In this document: positions 14,063 through 23,449 of the stretch, in pieces
Layout of the letters: each line of letters starts with the position of its first letter
Position numbering within the stretch: the stretch's first letter is position 1
The notes under the pieces: model-generated
Databases searched by the model: none
What the model saw: the letters and a program-made list of their open reading frames with translations, nothing else
Told to the model about the DNA's origin: nothing
Origin: Verrucomicrobiia bacterium
GTDB taxonomy: Bacteria > Verrucomicrobiota > Verrucomicrobiia > Limisphaerales > UBA9464
Length of the DNA: 37,993 nucleotides
Direction of reading: 5' to 3'
NCBI GenBank assembly: GCA_019634635.1
Contig: JAHCBB010000043.1
Coordinates: forward strand, 1 to 37,993
Translations under genes and position numbers: made by a program

Positions 14063-15010
14063 TTATCCCGGCTTCCGAATCACTCGCCGCGGCGTCTGCA
14101 CCTTGCCACGGCCCTCGGTCTTCCGGGTGACGACCGCCCCGGAGTCGCCGCGGGCACCGGCCGGCGGACGACATGAAAAGCCGGGAAATCGCGCGCCCCC
14201 CGGCGCCGCGAAGATGCCGCGCGCGGCCACCGTTGCGCGGATGGGCCCGCTGGTCCGCCCAGACCCTTCGACACGATCGTTGACAGCTGCCTGCGCCACG
14301 CTGCCGGCCTGCGGCATTGCCGCCTCCACTTGGGCCAAGGCATGCGCCACATCCATATACAAGACCCGTTGCGGGAGACCGGCCGGCCCTGCCTCCACCA
14401 CGCCCGCCAAGAGCAGGCCGACCGCTGGATTCGCCGGAGACGGTTGCGGGCTGTCGTGCGGACTGGGATCAACGTCGGCCGCCTTGTCCGGAGCAACGAG
14501 GGCGACGTCGTGGCGCCGCCCAGCCGGACCGACTCGATAGGGATTCGCCGCAACCGTGCCAATCCGTTGGGCATTCGCCTGGTCCCTCCGGCCCGGCTGG
14601 GTAACGATCGAATTCCGCCGGCCGAGCACATGACCCGCGGTGATCCCGCGCGGAGCGCCGCCCGCAACCACGCGCGCGCCATAAGTGCCCGCATTGCGTG
14701 GCGCGGCCTGACGGCCAATCGACGCCCCCGGGCGCATCGGCCGCTCGCGGGCGGTGTGCGCCTGCCACAACTCGACGCGGCCGGTCTCCACAAGAAGTGG
14801 CACCGACCCCTCCGCGGTCCTGAGCTGATCGGGCAACAGACCGGCGCGGAGCGCGGCCTTCACCGGCGCTGCATCCTCGGCCCAGATGCGCACGACGACG
14901 GCACCCGAGTCGTCCAGTCCGGCCTCGAGTGCAAAGACGCCTGCGATAGAGAAAGCCTTCGGCTCAATGCCCGCCAACGCGGCCAAAACCGCCTCGAGTT
15001 CCACTGCCAT
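14063..15010 (-). CDS. Trypsin-like serine protease, probably truncated at the C-terminus
   Basis: The ATG at 15010 (MAVELEAVLAALAG) gives 315 aa with the full chymotrypsin-type triad in order: His in GGAPRGITAGHVLG, Asp in GRRHDVALVAP, and Ser in AGARGDSGAVV. The first hundred residues form a separate N-terminal region, followed by GASIGRQAAPRNAGTYGARV, which resembles the SIGH...AGTLG lead-in of bacterial S1-like proteases. After the GDSG motif only about 23 residues remain, basic and unlike the expected final beta strands, so the gene appears cut near 14090. The start codon coincides with the boundary of an IS91 remnant. No signal peptide is seen. Activity is uncertain. The triad is directly visible; the truncation is inferred from family length. 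Confidence 0.65.
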   Translation of the reverse strand: MAVELEAVLAALAGIEPKAFSIAGVFALEAGLDDSGAVVVRIWAEDAAPVKAALRAGLLPDQLRTAEGSVPLLVETGRVELWQAHTARERPMRPGASIGRQAAPRNAGTYGARVVAGGAPRGITAGHVLGRRNSIVTQPGRRDQANAQRIGTVAANPYRVGPAGRRHDVALVAPDKAADVDPSPHDSPQPSPANPAVGLLLAGVVEAGPAGLPQRVLYMDVAHALAQVEAAMPQAGSVAQAAVNDRVEGSGRTSGPIRATVAARGIFAAPGGARFPGFSCRPPAGARGDSGAVVTRKTEGRGKVQTPRRVIRKPG

Positions 15011-15410
15011 GCTTGGTCCTTTCGCTTCGCCGGGCGGGAGAGATTGTGATCCAAACCACCCCAGCTCGGCTGTGGTGAACAACGGTGCGCCCCTTGTCAA
15101 TGCCAATTTCGGGTCGGATTCGAAGTCCCACCCAGGCTTCTCAGGGCGATCTCAGATGAAATGTCCCGCGGCGCTTCGGAGCCCGCGACCGCTGGAGGAG
15201 GCTGAATGACTTTGGACGATCTCTGCAGCAGTCGGAAACAACTGGGAACCACCAAAATTTATTGTGTCATCCATGGTCCGTCGTCCATCGCCTGGAGCGG
15301 GCTTTAATCGGCATGGACGTTTTCGGGATCCGGCAACGGTGAGAATTCGATCACGAACTCCCCGTCATGAAGGAAGGCGAGGGGCGTTAAATTGAAGGAC
15401 GGAGAGGGAC
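15003..15410 (-). mobile_element. Decayed IS91-family remnant (transposase tail plus end)
   Basis: A minus-strand reading frame ending at 15304 closes with FLHDGEFVIEFSPLPDPENV, clearly related to the intact transposase tail (LHDGEFLIETSPMPDYENV). About 290 bp further on, ttcgcttcgccggg (15021-15034) matches the core of the 37-bp end, and actg at 15003 may be its outer edge. Everything upstream of the last 35 or so codons of the transposase is gone. It is an old, inactive copy between the protease and ankyrin genes. Confidence 0.7.
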
Positions 15411-15493
15411 GGAGACCTGAGACGTCAGACCGAAGCGGGCCCTCAATTGGGCAGGGGCGTACGGAGGAACAAGTCCCCGGCGGAACCCTCGGG

Positions 15494-17002
15494 CTATTTG
15501 CCGTGTCGGCGCAGGACTTCCTGCACGGCCTCGCTGCCGGCGCCCCCTTCCCTGGGCCGCTGCGCACCGGCGTTGAGCAGCAGCTCAACCACGGCGGGAT
15601 AATCCCCTGTCCGGCAATTCCAGCCATGGACCGAACCATGGATCGCCCAGCCGAGCGGTGTCGCGTGAAAGTCGGCATCCAAAAGTTCGAGGGACGGATG
15701 GTAATGGAGAATTTCGCGGACCATCTCCGCGTTTCCGTGAAACGCGGCCCAGTGCAGCGGTGCGCCGCGATGCTGACCGGTGGCATCCACCGGCAACCCG
15801 GCCGCAAGCATCACGCGGACGGCCCCGGATTGATTGTTCCGCGCAGCGTGGGCGACCTGACGGAGATGTTCCGCGGACAGCCTGCCGACGAGGCCGGTGT
15901 GGCCCGCAAGCAGGGACTTCACCGCCGGTTCGTCTCCTGCCCAACAGGCAGCGATCAATTGCACCTCGACGGGACTGCGCTCCATGAGCAGGCGGAAGAC
16001 CTCGACATGGCCGAACTGCCGGGCAACGTCGTGCGCGGAGACATGCCAGCCCAGCGTCCACTGGTAGATCGTTCCGCCGGACCGGGGATGGACCTTTGGA
16101 AAATGCTCATCGCTGACCCGCAGATGGATGCATTCAGGATCGGCGTCCAGATGGTGACGAACGAGTGCGGCATCCCCCAGGGCGGCGGCGAGCAGAAGGT
16201 CCGACTGGCAGCCACGCTGGACCAGGAAGCGGACGATTTCCTGCCGGTCGCGGATCATGTGCTGGGCGGGAGTGGATTCGTGATCCACGTCCCGTGCATC
16301 CATGTCGGCTCCCTGATCCAAAAGGAACTTTGCGATTTCCACGGTGCCGGCGAAATGCAGCGGCGTCTGGCCGTCGCCGCCGCGCGCGTGGACCCGCTTC
16401 GGATCGGCGGCGATGAGTTCGCGAAGCGAATCCATCATGCCCAACCGGGCCGCCGCGTGGACATCCACGGTTGCGCCGCGCCGGATCGCGTAGGCCGCGA
16501 GATCCGGATCCGCCAGGTCCAGGAGACCAAAGCCACCCGCCCACCAGCGACTTCGCGCATTCAGATCCGCGCCCGCTTCGAGAAAAACATCGTGCATTTC
16601 ACGCGTGCGCACCTGCGTGATCGCCGGCGCATCGAATGCAGCCACCGGGTCGTTGATCCTCCCCTTGTACTGGGGAAACCGCTCGAACAATTCCCGGATC
16701 ATGGCGGCGTCATGGTCCACGAACGCCTGCTTGAACAACTCGTGTGGAGGCTCCGTTTTGAGGCGGATGCGGACCACGTGCTCCTTGAGCTGCGCCCAGG
16801 AGGCAAAACCATACTCGCGGGCGATCACCCGTTGTGCATCACCCAATGAGCAGGAATCCCGGCTGATCTTTGAGGGATTCGGGTGATGTTCCCGGAACCG
16901 CTGAAGTCCGGCGGGATCGCCAGCCTTCAGAAATTTGAGGAGGTCCTTCGCCTGATGCTTGAGGTGCTCAAGATTGGGCTGCGAGGGCAGAGATTTGGAC
17001 AT
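15494..17002 (-). CDS. Ankyrin-repeat protein
   Basis: This 502-aa protein has no signal peptide. The N-terminus (MSKSLPSQPNLEHLKHQAKDLLKFLKAGDPAGLQRFREHHP, read as two short helices) and REYGFASWAQLKEHV are typical of a bacterial ankyrin subgroup. Ankyrin repeats follow: DVFLEAGADLNAR, DVHAAARLGMMDSLRELIAA, DGQTPLHFAGTVEIAKFLLD, DAALVRHHLDADPECIHLR, and near the C-terminus GAPLHWAAFHGNAEMVREIL and TPLGWAIHGS. The repeats should mediate protein-protein contacts. No enzyme domain is attached. It is transcribed alone, away from the large DUF748 gene, with a 400-bp gap upstream. The partner is unknown. Confidence 0.9.
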   Translation of the reverse strand: MSKSLPSQPNLEHLKHQAKDLLKFLKAGDPAGLQRFREHHPNPSKISRDSCSLGDAQRVIAREYGFASWAQLKEHVVRIRLKTEPPHELFKQAFVDHDAAMIRELFERFPQYKGRINDPVAAFDAPAITQVRTREMHDVFLEAGADLNARSRWWAGGFGLLDLADPDLAAYAIRRGATVDVHAAARLGMMDSLRELIAADPKRVHARGGDGQTPLHFAGTVEIAKFLLDQGADMDARDVDHESTPAQHMIRDRQEIVRFLVQRGCQSDLLLAAALGDAALVRHHLDADPECIHLRVSDEHFPKVHPRSGGTIYQWTLGWHVSAHDVARQFGHVEVFRLLMERSPVEVQLIAACWAGDEPAVKSLLAGHTGLVGRLSAEHLRQVAHAARNNQSGAVRVMLAAGLPVDATGQHRGAPLHWAAFHGNAEMVREILHYHPSLELLDADFHATPLGWAIHGSVHGWNCRTGDYPAVVELLLNAGAQRPREGGAGSEAVQEVLRRHGK

Positions 17003-17403
17003 GAAACCTTTCTGCTATCGCCTGAGGTCCGCGACGCAGGCAGCATCAAGGTTCTGGTGGCACCGACAACAGCAGGTAGGCTCAGCCTTTTCCGCGGACC
17101 CGGATGCGTCCTGAACGCGTCCCAAGCCCGCCACGCTTCGCGCGGCCTGTCAACTGCGCCGGCGGGCCGGCCCGTCGTTCTCGATTTGCAGGAGTGGCTC
17201 GTCGGCGGAGGGCCGTGAGGGTGTCGAAGGATGGTCCGGCGGCAAACCGGTTGAAGTGCGTCAAGGCTTGCGCCCGGCCAACTGCGCCCTCCGCCAAGCT
17301 CAGGCCAAGGGCAGGCGGCCTTTCCGGAAAATGAACGCTGCTGCACGAGGCGCAGCTCGACTTTCCACCAACCCGATCCAAAGTCTGAAAGTCCGCTTCG
17401 CGA
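17003..17403. other. 400-bp gap with no supported gene
   Basis: This divergent intergenic region lies between the ankyrin and DUF748 genes. It contains a GC-rich stretch (gccggcgggccggcccg near 17160) and two related pieces with aactgcgcc (about 17151 and 17280). I see no gene, no clear promoter and no terminator. Confidence 0.5.
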
Positions 17404-20367
17404 TTGGACGAGGACGTACCCTGCCCATCCCTTGAAATCCGACCGCCCCAGCCCGACCTCCCGGTGAAACCTCCCGCACGCCGTCCCAGGTCCTGGCACC
17501 GGACGCCGGCCGCCCGGTGGCTGCTCGCTGCCGTGTTGTTGCTCGGCATCTACGCCATCGCCGGGTTCTGGATCGCTCCCCGGGTGATCACCTCCGAACT
17601 GCTCAAGCGCCTGCCTCCACGGACCCACCGGGAGGTCTCCGTCGGGCGGATCCAGGTCAACCCGTTCCGGCTCACCCTGACGGTGTCGAACCTCAACCTC
17701 ACGGAGCCCGGCGGACAGCCCTTTGCCTCGCTCGACCGGTTTCATGCGGACCTCGAGGCCGCCTCCCTGTGGAGGGACGGCCTCTCCCTGAGCGAAGTGG
17801 AACTGGTGCGTCCCGTGCTCACTTTGGAACGCGGAGAAAACGGCGGGTTCAACTTTGGCAATCTGCTGAACGACTCGGGAACACCGGATCCAGGCGCTGC
17901 GGCCGGCGAAATGCCCGGGATCACCATTCGAGACTTTCGGATTGAGGAGGGCCGCGTTGTCCTGCGGGACCGCGCCATCCCCGGCGGCTTCGAGAAGGTT
18001 CTTGATGCGGTCACCGCCGCGTTCACCAACCTCACCACCCGCAACGCGGAAACGGCTGCCGGGCGGCTGAGGATCTTGACCCGCTCCGGTGAGCGGATCG
18101 CGTGGGAGGGTCGGGCCGGCCTGAGCCCTCCGACGGCCGACGGCCGGCTTTCCATCGGACCGATCCCCATCCCGGTGCATGGTCCCTATCTAAACCTGGC
18201 GACTCCAGCCCGGGTGGTCTCCGGCACCCTCGAACTGGAGGGCGACTTCACGGCGATCGTTGCGCCCGGGGGAACCGATCTTGTCGTCAGCAACAGCCGG
18301 GTGGCTCTCGCGGACCTCGCGTTTCAACTCCCGGGTGCCACCGGCACCAACCTGCTCCTTTCAGAATTGGTGATCGGCGGAATCGAAGCCGGGCTTGCGC
18401 AGGAGCGCCTGCGAATCGGCCGGATCCAGGCAACCGACGGCACCCTGGCCCTGGAGCGAAAATCCGATGGATCGGTGGATATCGCCGAGGCGATCCGACC
18501 GGAGTTTGTGGAAGCCATGGTCCAGGAGATCTACGACCTGGCGGAGAAATGGACCGTGGAACTTCCGGAACTCGCAGTGGACCGATTGAATCTCCGGTGG
18601 GGGGATCTCAGCACCGAAATCCCGGTGCACCTTTCCGCGCAGGTGGAGCGATTGGTGCTTCGTGGAGTCTCCAATCGGACCAACGACCCGGTCTCGCTCG
18701 AGGCCGCCGCACGATGGGGGGAGACCGGCACCTTGGTGCTCGGCGCCGAGGGTACCCTGCTTCCGGCGTCCGCCACTGCGGAGATCACCTTCGAGGGCGT
18801 GCGCCTGCCCCTGCTGCAATCCTACGTGGGGGAACTGGTCCATCTCGATGTCCGCAGCGGCATCGCCAACGGACGCTGGACCGTGCGCTACAACCGCCAA
18901 CCGGGCGGGCCCCTGATCACCGCATCCGGTGGCACGGCAATCCAGGAGTTCCTCGCATTTGACACCCAGGCGCACCGCGACTTCCTCAAGTGGGACGCCC
19001 TGGAAATCCGGGGAGTTCGGGGCGCCTGGGAGCCGGCCGCGGTGTCGGTGGAGGAAGTCCGACTGGAGGCGCCCGCCACCAGCCTGGTCCTCATGACCAA
19101 CGGCCAGTTCAACCTGCTCTCCCTGATGCGAACGAACCCGGTGGCGGTACCACCCGCCGGGCCAGCGACGACCGACCGGGAGCCCTCCCTGAACGGCCTG
19201 ACGGCGCGCGTGGATCGTATCGTCGCGACCCATGGCGTCCTCTATGCCGCCGACGACAGCATTCCCGGCCAGTTCACGACCCGCCTCCAGGGTATCTCGG
19301 CAGTGCTGACCAACATCACCTGGCCGGAATTCGGCAGGACGGGCGTGGACGTCCGGGGATTCGTCGGCGCGCGCGCCCCATTTTCGCTCCAGGGTTGGCT
19401 CGTCGCCGATCCGAAACTCCCGGTGCTCGACCTGCGGGTCACGACGACCAACGCCGATCTGGTTCCCTTCACGCCCTACGCGATCCGGTTTGCCGGCCTT
19501 CCCCTGCGCAATGGGCGGATCACCGCCGACGTCGCCTACCGGGTCGAGGGGCGCGAGGTTCACGGGGAGAATCTGCTGATTGTGGATGACATCGGACTTG
19601 GCGCACGGGCATCCACCGCTCCCCTGCTCGATCTCCCGTGGCGCCTGGGCATCGCCCTCCTGAAGGATGGCGACGGGCGGATCACCCTCGACATCCCGGT
19701 GCGCGGCAGCCTCGACGATCCGGATTTCGGCGTGCGGAAGGTGATCTGGCAGGCGGTCAAGGGACTGTTCGTCAAGGCCGCGACGGCCCCGTTCAAGTTG
19801 CTGGGCTCCCTGTTTGGAGGCAGTGAGGGCGACGGAGAGGCCCTGCAACGAATCGCCTTTGATCCCGGTGAGATCCAACTGACCGCCGACGCCACCAATC
19901 GCCTCGCCAGGTTGGTGATGGCGCTCAACAAGCGTCCGGAACTGCTGCTGACCCTGCGGGCCGGGGCGTCGGACGACGACGCCAATGCCCTCTCCCAGCG
20001 CAAATTCGAAGCGGCACTGGATGCCGTGTCGGAGGCGGAGAGCAGGGCTCGGGATGACACCCCGGACGGGGCCGTTCCCGCGTTGACCCGGCTCTTCCAG
20101 CAGACCCTGGGTCCCGGGTCTGACCCCTCCAGCGCCGTCGCGGCGGCAGAGGCGCCCACGACGCCGGAGATGGAACGACGGCTCCGCGACCACTTTGTGG
20201 CAGACGCCGGGGAATTGGAGCGGCTGCGTGCCGACCGGATCGCCGCGGTGGAGCAATGGTTCCTCGACGTCGGACGTCTACCGGCGGACCGGATCGCACC
20301 GCCGGAACCCTCCGATACCCCGCCGGCTGCGCTGTCGGAATCCGTGGTGGAGTTCTCGCTCGAGTAG
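17404..20367 (+). CDS. Large DUF748/AsmA-like envelope protein
   Basis: This 987-aa protein is anchored by one N-terminal membrane helix (WLLAAVLLLGIYAIAGFWIAP, about residues 38-58), with the rest in the periplasm. The body has the repetitive beta-strand pattern of DUF748/AsmA-type proteins, with blocks such as VGRIQVNPFRLTLTVSNLNL, LFSL-type strands around LEVELVRPVL, and FDLPVRGSLDDPDF-like sequence near residue 770 (DIPVRGSLDDPDFGVRKVIW). The C-terminal part has FDPGEIQLTADATNRLARLV, an OmpA-like turn, and DDDANALSQRKFEA. AsmA-like proteins are linked to lipid transport and outer-membrane integrity; that role is inferred. The start is unclear: TTG at 17404 or GTG at 17464 both precede the membrane helix. 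Confidence 0.85.
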   Translation: MDEDVPCPSLEIRPPQPDLPVKPPARRPRSWHRTPAARWLLAAVLLLGIYAIAGFWIAPRVITSELLKRLPPRTHREVSVGRIQVNPFRLTLTVSNLNLTEPGGQPFASLDRFHADLEAASLWRDGLSLSEVELVRPVLTLERGENGGFNFGNLLNDSGTPDPGAAAGEMPGITIRDFRIEEGRVVLRDRAIPGGFEKVLDAVTAAFTNLTTRNAETAAGRLRILTRSGERIAWEGRAGLSPPTADGRLSIGPIPIPVHGPYLNLATPARVVSGTLELEGDFTAIVAPGGTDLVVSNSRVALADLAFQLPGATGTNLLLSELVIGGIEAGLAQERLRIGRIQATDGTLALERKSDGSVDIAEAIRPEFVEAMVQEIYDLAEKWTVELPELAVDRLNLRWGDLSTEIPVHLSAQVERLVLRGVSNRTNDPVSLEAAARWGETGTLVLGAEGTLLPASATAEITFEGVRLPLLQSYVGELVHLDVRSGIANGRWTVRYNRQPGGPLITASGGTAIQEFLAFDTQAHRDFLKWDALEIRGVRGAWEPAAVSVEEVRLEAPATSLVLMTNGQFNLLSLMRTNPVAVPPAGPATTDREPSLNGLTARVDRIVATHGVLYAADDSIPGQFTTRLQGISAVLTNITWPEFGRTGVDVRGFVGARAPFSLQGWLVADPKLPVLDLRVTTTNADLVPFTPYAIRFAGLPLRNGRITADVAYRVEGREVHGENLLIVDDIGLGARASTAPLLDLPWRLGIALLKDGDGRITLDIPVRGSLDDPDFGVRKVIWQAVKGLFVKAATAPFKLLGSLFGGSEGDGEALQRIAFDPGEIQLTADATNRLARLVMALNKRPELLLTLRAGASDDDANALSQRKFEAALDAVSEAESRARDDTPDGAVPALTRLFQQTLGPGSDPSSAVAAAEAPTTPEMERRLRDHFVADAGELERLRADRIAAVEQWFLDVGRLPADRIAPPEPSDTPPAALSESVVEFSLE

Positions 20368-20508
20368 CGTTGGGGCAGCGGGAACCACTCCGATGCGATC
20401 CGTTGAAACCGGCACGATGAATCGTGGGTGCTTTTCCTGACCCGCGGCCGGGTGCCGGCGGTCTCGACGATTTGACGAGATCCGGAACTCAGGCCGACGG
20501 TTGAAAAA

Positions 20509-21249
20509 ATGACCCTGAATCCAAATCGGAACCGCCCGCCGCATCGTCCCGGCGGGTTCACCTTGATTGAGCTCCTGGTGGTCATCGCGATCATCGCGAT
20601 CCTTGCCGCGCTGCTCGCTCCGGCACTGGCGGGCGCCAAGGCCCGGGCCAATGGCATTCGATGCCTGAACCATGTCCGCCAGCTTGCCCTCTCGCTGGTC
20701 ATCTATTCCGGCGACCATGACGGCTACTATCCGGCGCGACGGGAGCATCCGGCGGCCTGGATGACCGCCCTGCAGCCCTACTACAAGGACCCCGCGATCC
20801 TGAAGTGCCCGTCCGACCGCTTTCCCTGGATTCCAGGATTGCCGGTGGAGGCCCGGGTCGCCGTGCAGCGCAGCTTCGTCATCAACGGCTTCAATGACTG
20901 GTTCCAGGCGAACCTCAGTCCGACCAACTACCAGCAGTTCCTGCGCTGGCAGTGGCCGGCCGGCATGCGGGATTCCGCGATTCCCGAGCCCTCGGAGACC
21001 ATCACCTTTGGGGAGAAAAAGGCCGGTTCCTTTCACGTACACATGGATTTCAGCCAGGGCCGCGAGGGCAACGACGTGGAGGAAATCGAGCAGAACCGCC
21101 ACCGGAGCGGCCGGGGAAAGTCCGGCGGGTCCAACTTTGCGTTCGCCGACGGCAGCGCGCGGCTTTTGGGATACGGACGCTCCACCAGCCCCGTGAACTT
21201 GTGGGCGGTCACGGAAGCATGGCGCCGGGTGGCGGTCCGGGCTGAGTGA
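20509..21249 (+). CDS. Type II pseudopilin-like protein (prepilin-type N-terminal cleavage)
   Basis: This 246-aa protein has the prepilin leader GGFTLIELLVVIAIIAILAA. Cleavage before the Phe and N-methylation are expected, and the conserved Glu at +5 is present. The long hydrophobic helix is followed by AGAKARANGIRCLNHVRQL and a C-terminal domain ending SNFAFADGSARLLGYGR, the H-X9-DG-like motif of the pseudopilins that are highly amplified in Verrucomicrobia, Planctomycetes and Lentisphaerae. It should be inserted in the inner membrane and may form part of a pseudopilus or serve as a surface protein. It stands 141 bp after the DUF748 gene and 21 bp before the CotH gene. The family is certain; the individual role is unknown. 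Confidence 0.93.
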   Translation: MTLNPNRNRPPHRPGGFTLIELLVVIAIIAILAALLAPALAGAKARANGIRCLNHVRQLALSLVIYSGDHDGYYPARREHPAAWMTALQPYYKDPAILKCPSDRFPWIPGLPVEARVAVQRSFVINGFNDWFQANLSPTNYQQFLRWQWPAGMRDSAIPEPSETITFGEKKAGSFHVHMDFSQGREGNDVEEIEQNRHRSGRGKSGGSNFAFADGSARLLGYGRSTSPVNLWAVTEAWRRVAVRAE

Positions 21250-21270
21250 ATCCTCCTTGAGGACACCCCG

Positions 21271-23343
21271 ATGCCCTGCTCATTCCGGATCTGCTGCTGG
21301 AGCGTCCTTTTCGGAGCCCTGGCAGGCTCCCTCCAAAGTTCGGTCGTCCTGAACGAACTCTTGTATCACCCCCCAGATGACAACGACGCCCTTCAGTTCA
21401 TTGAGCTGCACAACACCGGCCCGGAGCCGGTGGCGCTCGACGGCTGGCGATTGACCCGGGGGGTGGCGTTCACCGCGCCGAACTGGACCCTCCCGGCAGG
21501 CGGCTTCGCAGTGATCTGCCGAAACCGGGCCGCGTTTGAGAGGCAGTTCGGCCCGGGACTTCCTGTGATCGGCGAATTCAAGGGTCGTTTGAAGCACGGC
21601 GGCGAGCGGGTTGAACTCACGGATGCCGGCGGGCGGGTGGTGGATGCCCTGCGGTACGACGACACCCCTCCGTGGCCCGTGGGCTCCGATGGTTATGGAG
21701 CCTCTCTGGAACGAATCGTTGCCGATGGCCCCGCCGGGGACCCGGACAACTGGGCGGCGGCCGTGAATTCCGATCCACAGGTTCTCGCGGCCACGCCCGG
21801 ACGGACCAACACCGTGGCCTCGATCCACCGGCCGCCCCGGATCTCCCCGGTGACCTTCGAGGCCCCCAGACCGGGGGTTCCCGTCCAGGTCACGGCAAAG
21901 GTGACGCCCGCCACCCCCGGGTTGCGCGTCGAGCTCCAGTACTGGGTGATCGCATCCACCACCGTTCCCGAGCCCGCGACCGTGATCTTGGAAGGCGGGT
22001 CCGTTCCCGGCGAATTTCGCGGATCCATTCCGGCTCAACCCGCCGGGCGCCTGTTGCGATTCCGGATCCGGGCCGTGGATGCCCGCGGTGCCGAGCGATG
22101 GGAGCCCGCCCCGGGGGAACCACGCCCGACCTTTTCGGCGTTTCTTCAGGACAACACGAACCGCCTGACCGTGCCCGAGGCGCGCCTGCTGACCCTGGGT
22201 CCCCGCGAATCCCCCGGCGCCTCCCTGCACCACAGATCCCGCGGACGAGACATCACCCTGCTTCGGGGACAGTCGGCATTCGTGGTTTTTCCAACCAACG
22301 GCACCCCGGCGCAGACGTTCGACCACATCCGGCTGAGTCCGAGATCCGGAGGCTGGAAGGTCCGCCTGCACAAGGACCTCCCCCTGGACGGCATGACCAC
22401 CCTGAACGTCGTCTACGAACAGAGGCCGCGGTGGATGCTTTCGGAACCGCTGGCCTACGAGGTGTTCCGCCGTGCCGGGGTTCCAGCCCCCAACACCGGG
22501 CATCTCCGCCTGTGGCTCAACGCCCAGCCGCTCGGCTATCATCTGATGTTCGAGCAGGTCAACGCCTCCTTCCTGCGAAGGCACCAACTCGATCCCGATG
22601 GCAACCTGTACAAGCTCCTCTGGTACGGAAACGATGTCATTGGCCAGCATGAGAAAAAGAACAACCCCGAGTCGGGTCATGCCGACCTGCTGGAGGCGAT
22701 CGCCCTGCTGGACCGCGGCACCGGTGACCGGGTCTGGGGGGATATCCAGCGCGCATTCCATGTCGGCGAGTTCGCCAGCTACTTTGCGGTGAGCCATTGC
22801 ATCCAGAACTGGGACGGCTTCTTCAACAACTACTTCGTGCACCGGGGCCCCGGACCCGATGGCCGGTGGACCATCATCCCTTGGGATCAGGACAAGACGT
22901 GGGGCGATCACGACGGCGCGTCCCGGGCCTACGACTGGTATGACATGCCGCTCACGTACGGAATGAAAGGCGATCGGAGGCCGGGAAGCCGGTTCAGCTT
23001 CTTCCGATTGGGCAACACGGGCTGGGATGGTGGCAGTTGGTGGCGTCCGGGGGGATATTTCTCTGGCCCGCTGCTCGCGCATCCGCAGTTCCGAGGACGC
23101 TTCCTGACCCGCCTCCACGAAGTGTGCCAGGACGTCTTCACCGAGCCGGCCCTGCTCCCCGTCATCAACGACCTCGAGCGCCGGCTCGCACCGGAGGTGC
23201 AATACCGGGCGTCGTTGGAGGGCATGGATCCAAGCCAGGCGCGGGCGGAGTTTCTCGAATTGGTGGATTCCTTCCGCCGCCAGCTCAAGCATCGGCGCGC
23301 GTTCCTGATACGTGCCTTGGAACGGGAATCCGCGGGACGCTGA
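21271..23343 (+). CDS. Lamin-tail and CotH-kinase-like secreted protein
   Basis: This 690-aa exported protein has a short signal peptide (CCWSVLFGALAGSLQSS). Residues about 24-135 form a lamin-tail domain (VVLNELLYHPPDDNDALQFI, ELHNTGPEPVALDGWRLTRG, AVICRNRAAF). A beta-sandwich linker follows. The CotH-like kinase fold covers about 320-640, with FDHIRLSPRSGGWKVRLHKD, PLAYEVFRRAGVPAPNTGH, LYKLLWYGND and the metal-binding IIPWDQDKTWGDHD near residue 535. CotH proteins of Bacillus phosphorylate spore-coat proteins. The bacterial lamin-tail/CotH combination is common in Verrucomicrobia, where its target is not known. Gene order 21 bp after the pseudopilin suggests co-transcription. Confidence 0.88.
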   Translation: MPCSFRICCWSVLFGALAGSLQSSVVLNELLYHPPDDNDALQFIELHNTGPEPVALDGWRLTRGVAFTAPNWTLPAGGFAVICRNRAAFERQFGPGLPVIGEFKGRLKHGGERVELTDAGGRVVDALRYDDTPPWPVGSDGYGASLERIVADGPAGDPDNWAAAVNSDPQVLAATPGRTNTVASIHRPPRISPVTFEAPRPGVPVQVTAKVTPATPGLRVELQYWVIASTTVPEPATVILEGGSVPGEFRGSIPAQPAGRLLRFRIRAVDARGAERWEPAPGEPRPTFSAFLQDNTNRLTVPEARLLTLGPRESPGASLHHRSRGRDITLLRGQSAFVVFPTNGTPAQTFDHIRLSPRSGGWKVRLHKDLPLDGMTTLNVVYEQRPRWMLSEPLAYEVFRRAGVPAPNTGHLRLWLNAQPLGYHLMFEQVNASFLRRHQLDPDGNLYKLLWYGNDVIGQHEKKNNPESGHADLLEAIALLDRGTGDRVWGDIQRAFHVGEFASYFAVSHCIQNWDGFFNNYFVHRGPGPDGRWTIIPWDQDKTWGDHDGASRAYDWYDMPLTYGMKGDRRPGSRFSFFRLGNTGWDGGSWWRPGGYFSGPLLAHPQFRGRFLTRLHEVCQDVFTEPALLPVINDLERRLAPEVQYRASLEGMDPSQARAEFLELVDSFRRQLKHRRAFLIRALERESAGR

Positions 23344-23449
23344 TCTCCAGCCTCCCTCAGGCGCCCTCGCTGCGCGACCGGCTACGGGCCTGCCTCCGAC
23401 CACCGGTCGGGGACGCACGCCTCAGAACCGCTCGGGCTGAACGGCGGGA

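Noticed and set aside
15494..17002. Long + strand frame opposite the ankyrin gene (15392-16849)
   Set aside because: Antisense shadow; the ankyrin motifs are on the minus strand.
17127..17165. Weak similarity to the IS91 3' region (gcagttgaca...gaagcg on the reverse strand)
   Set aside because: The match is short and interrupted, and no transposase tail or 37-bp end lies nearby. It could be chance in GC-rich sequence.
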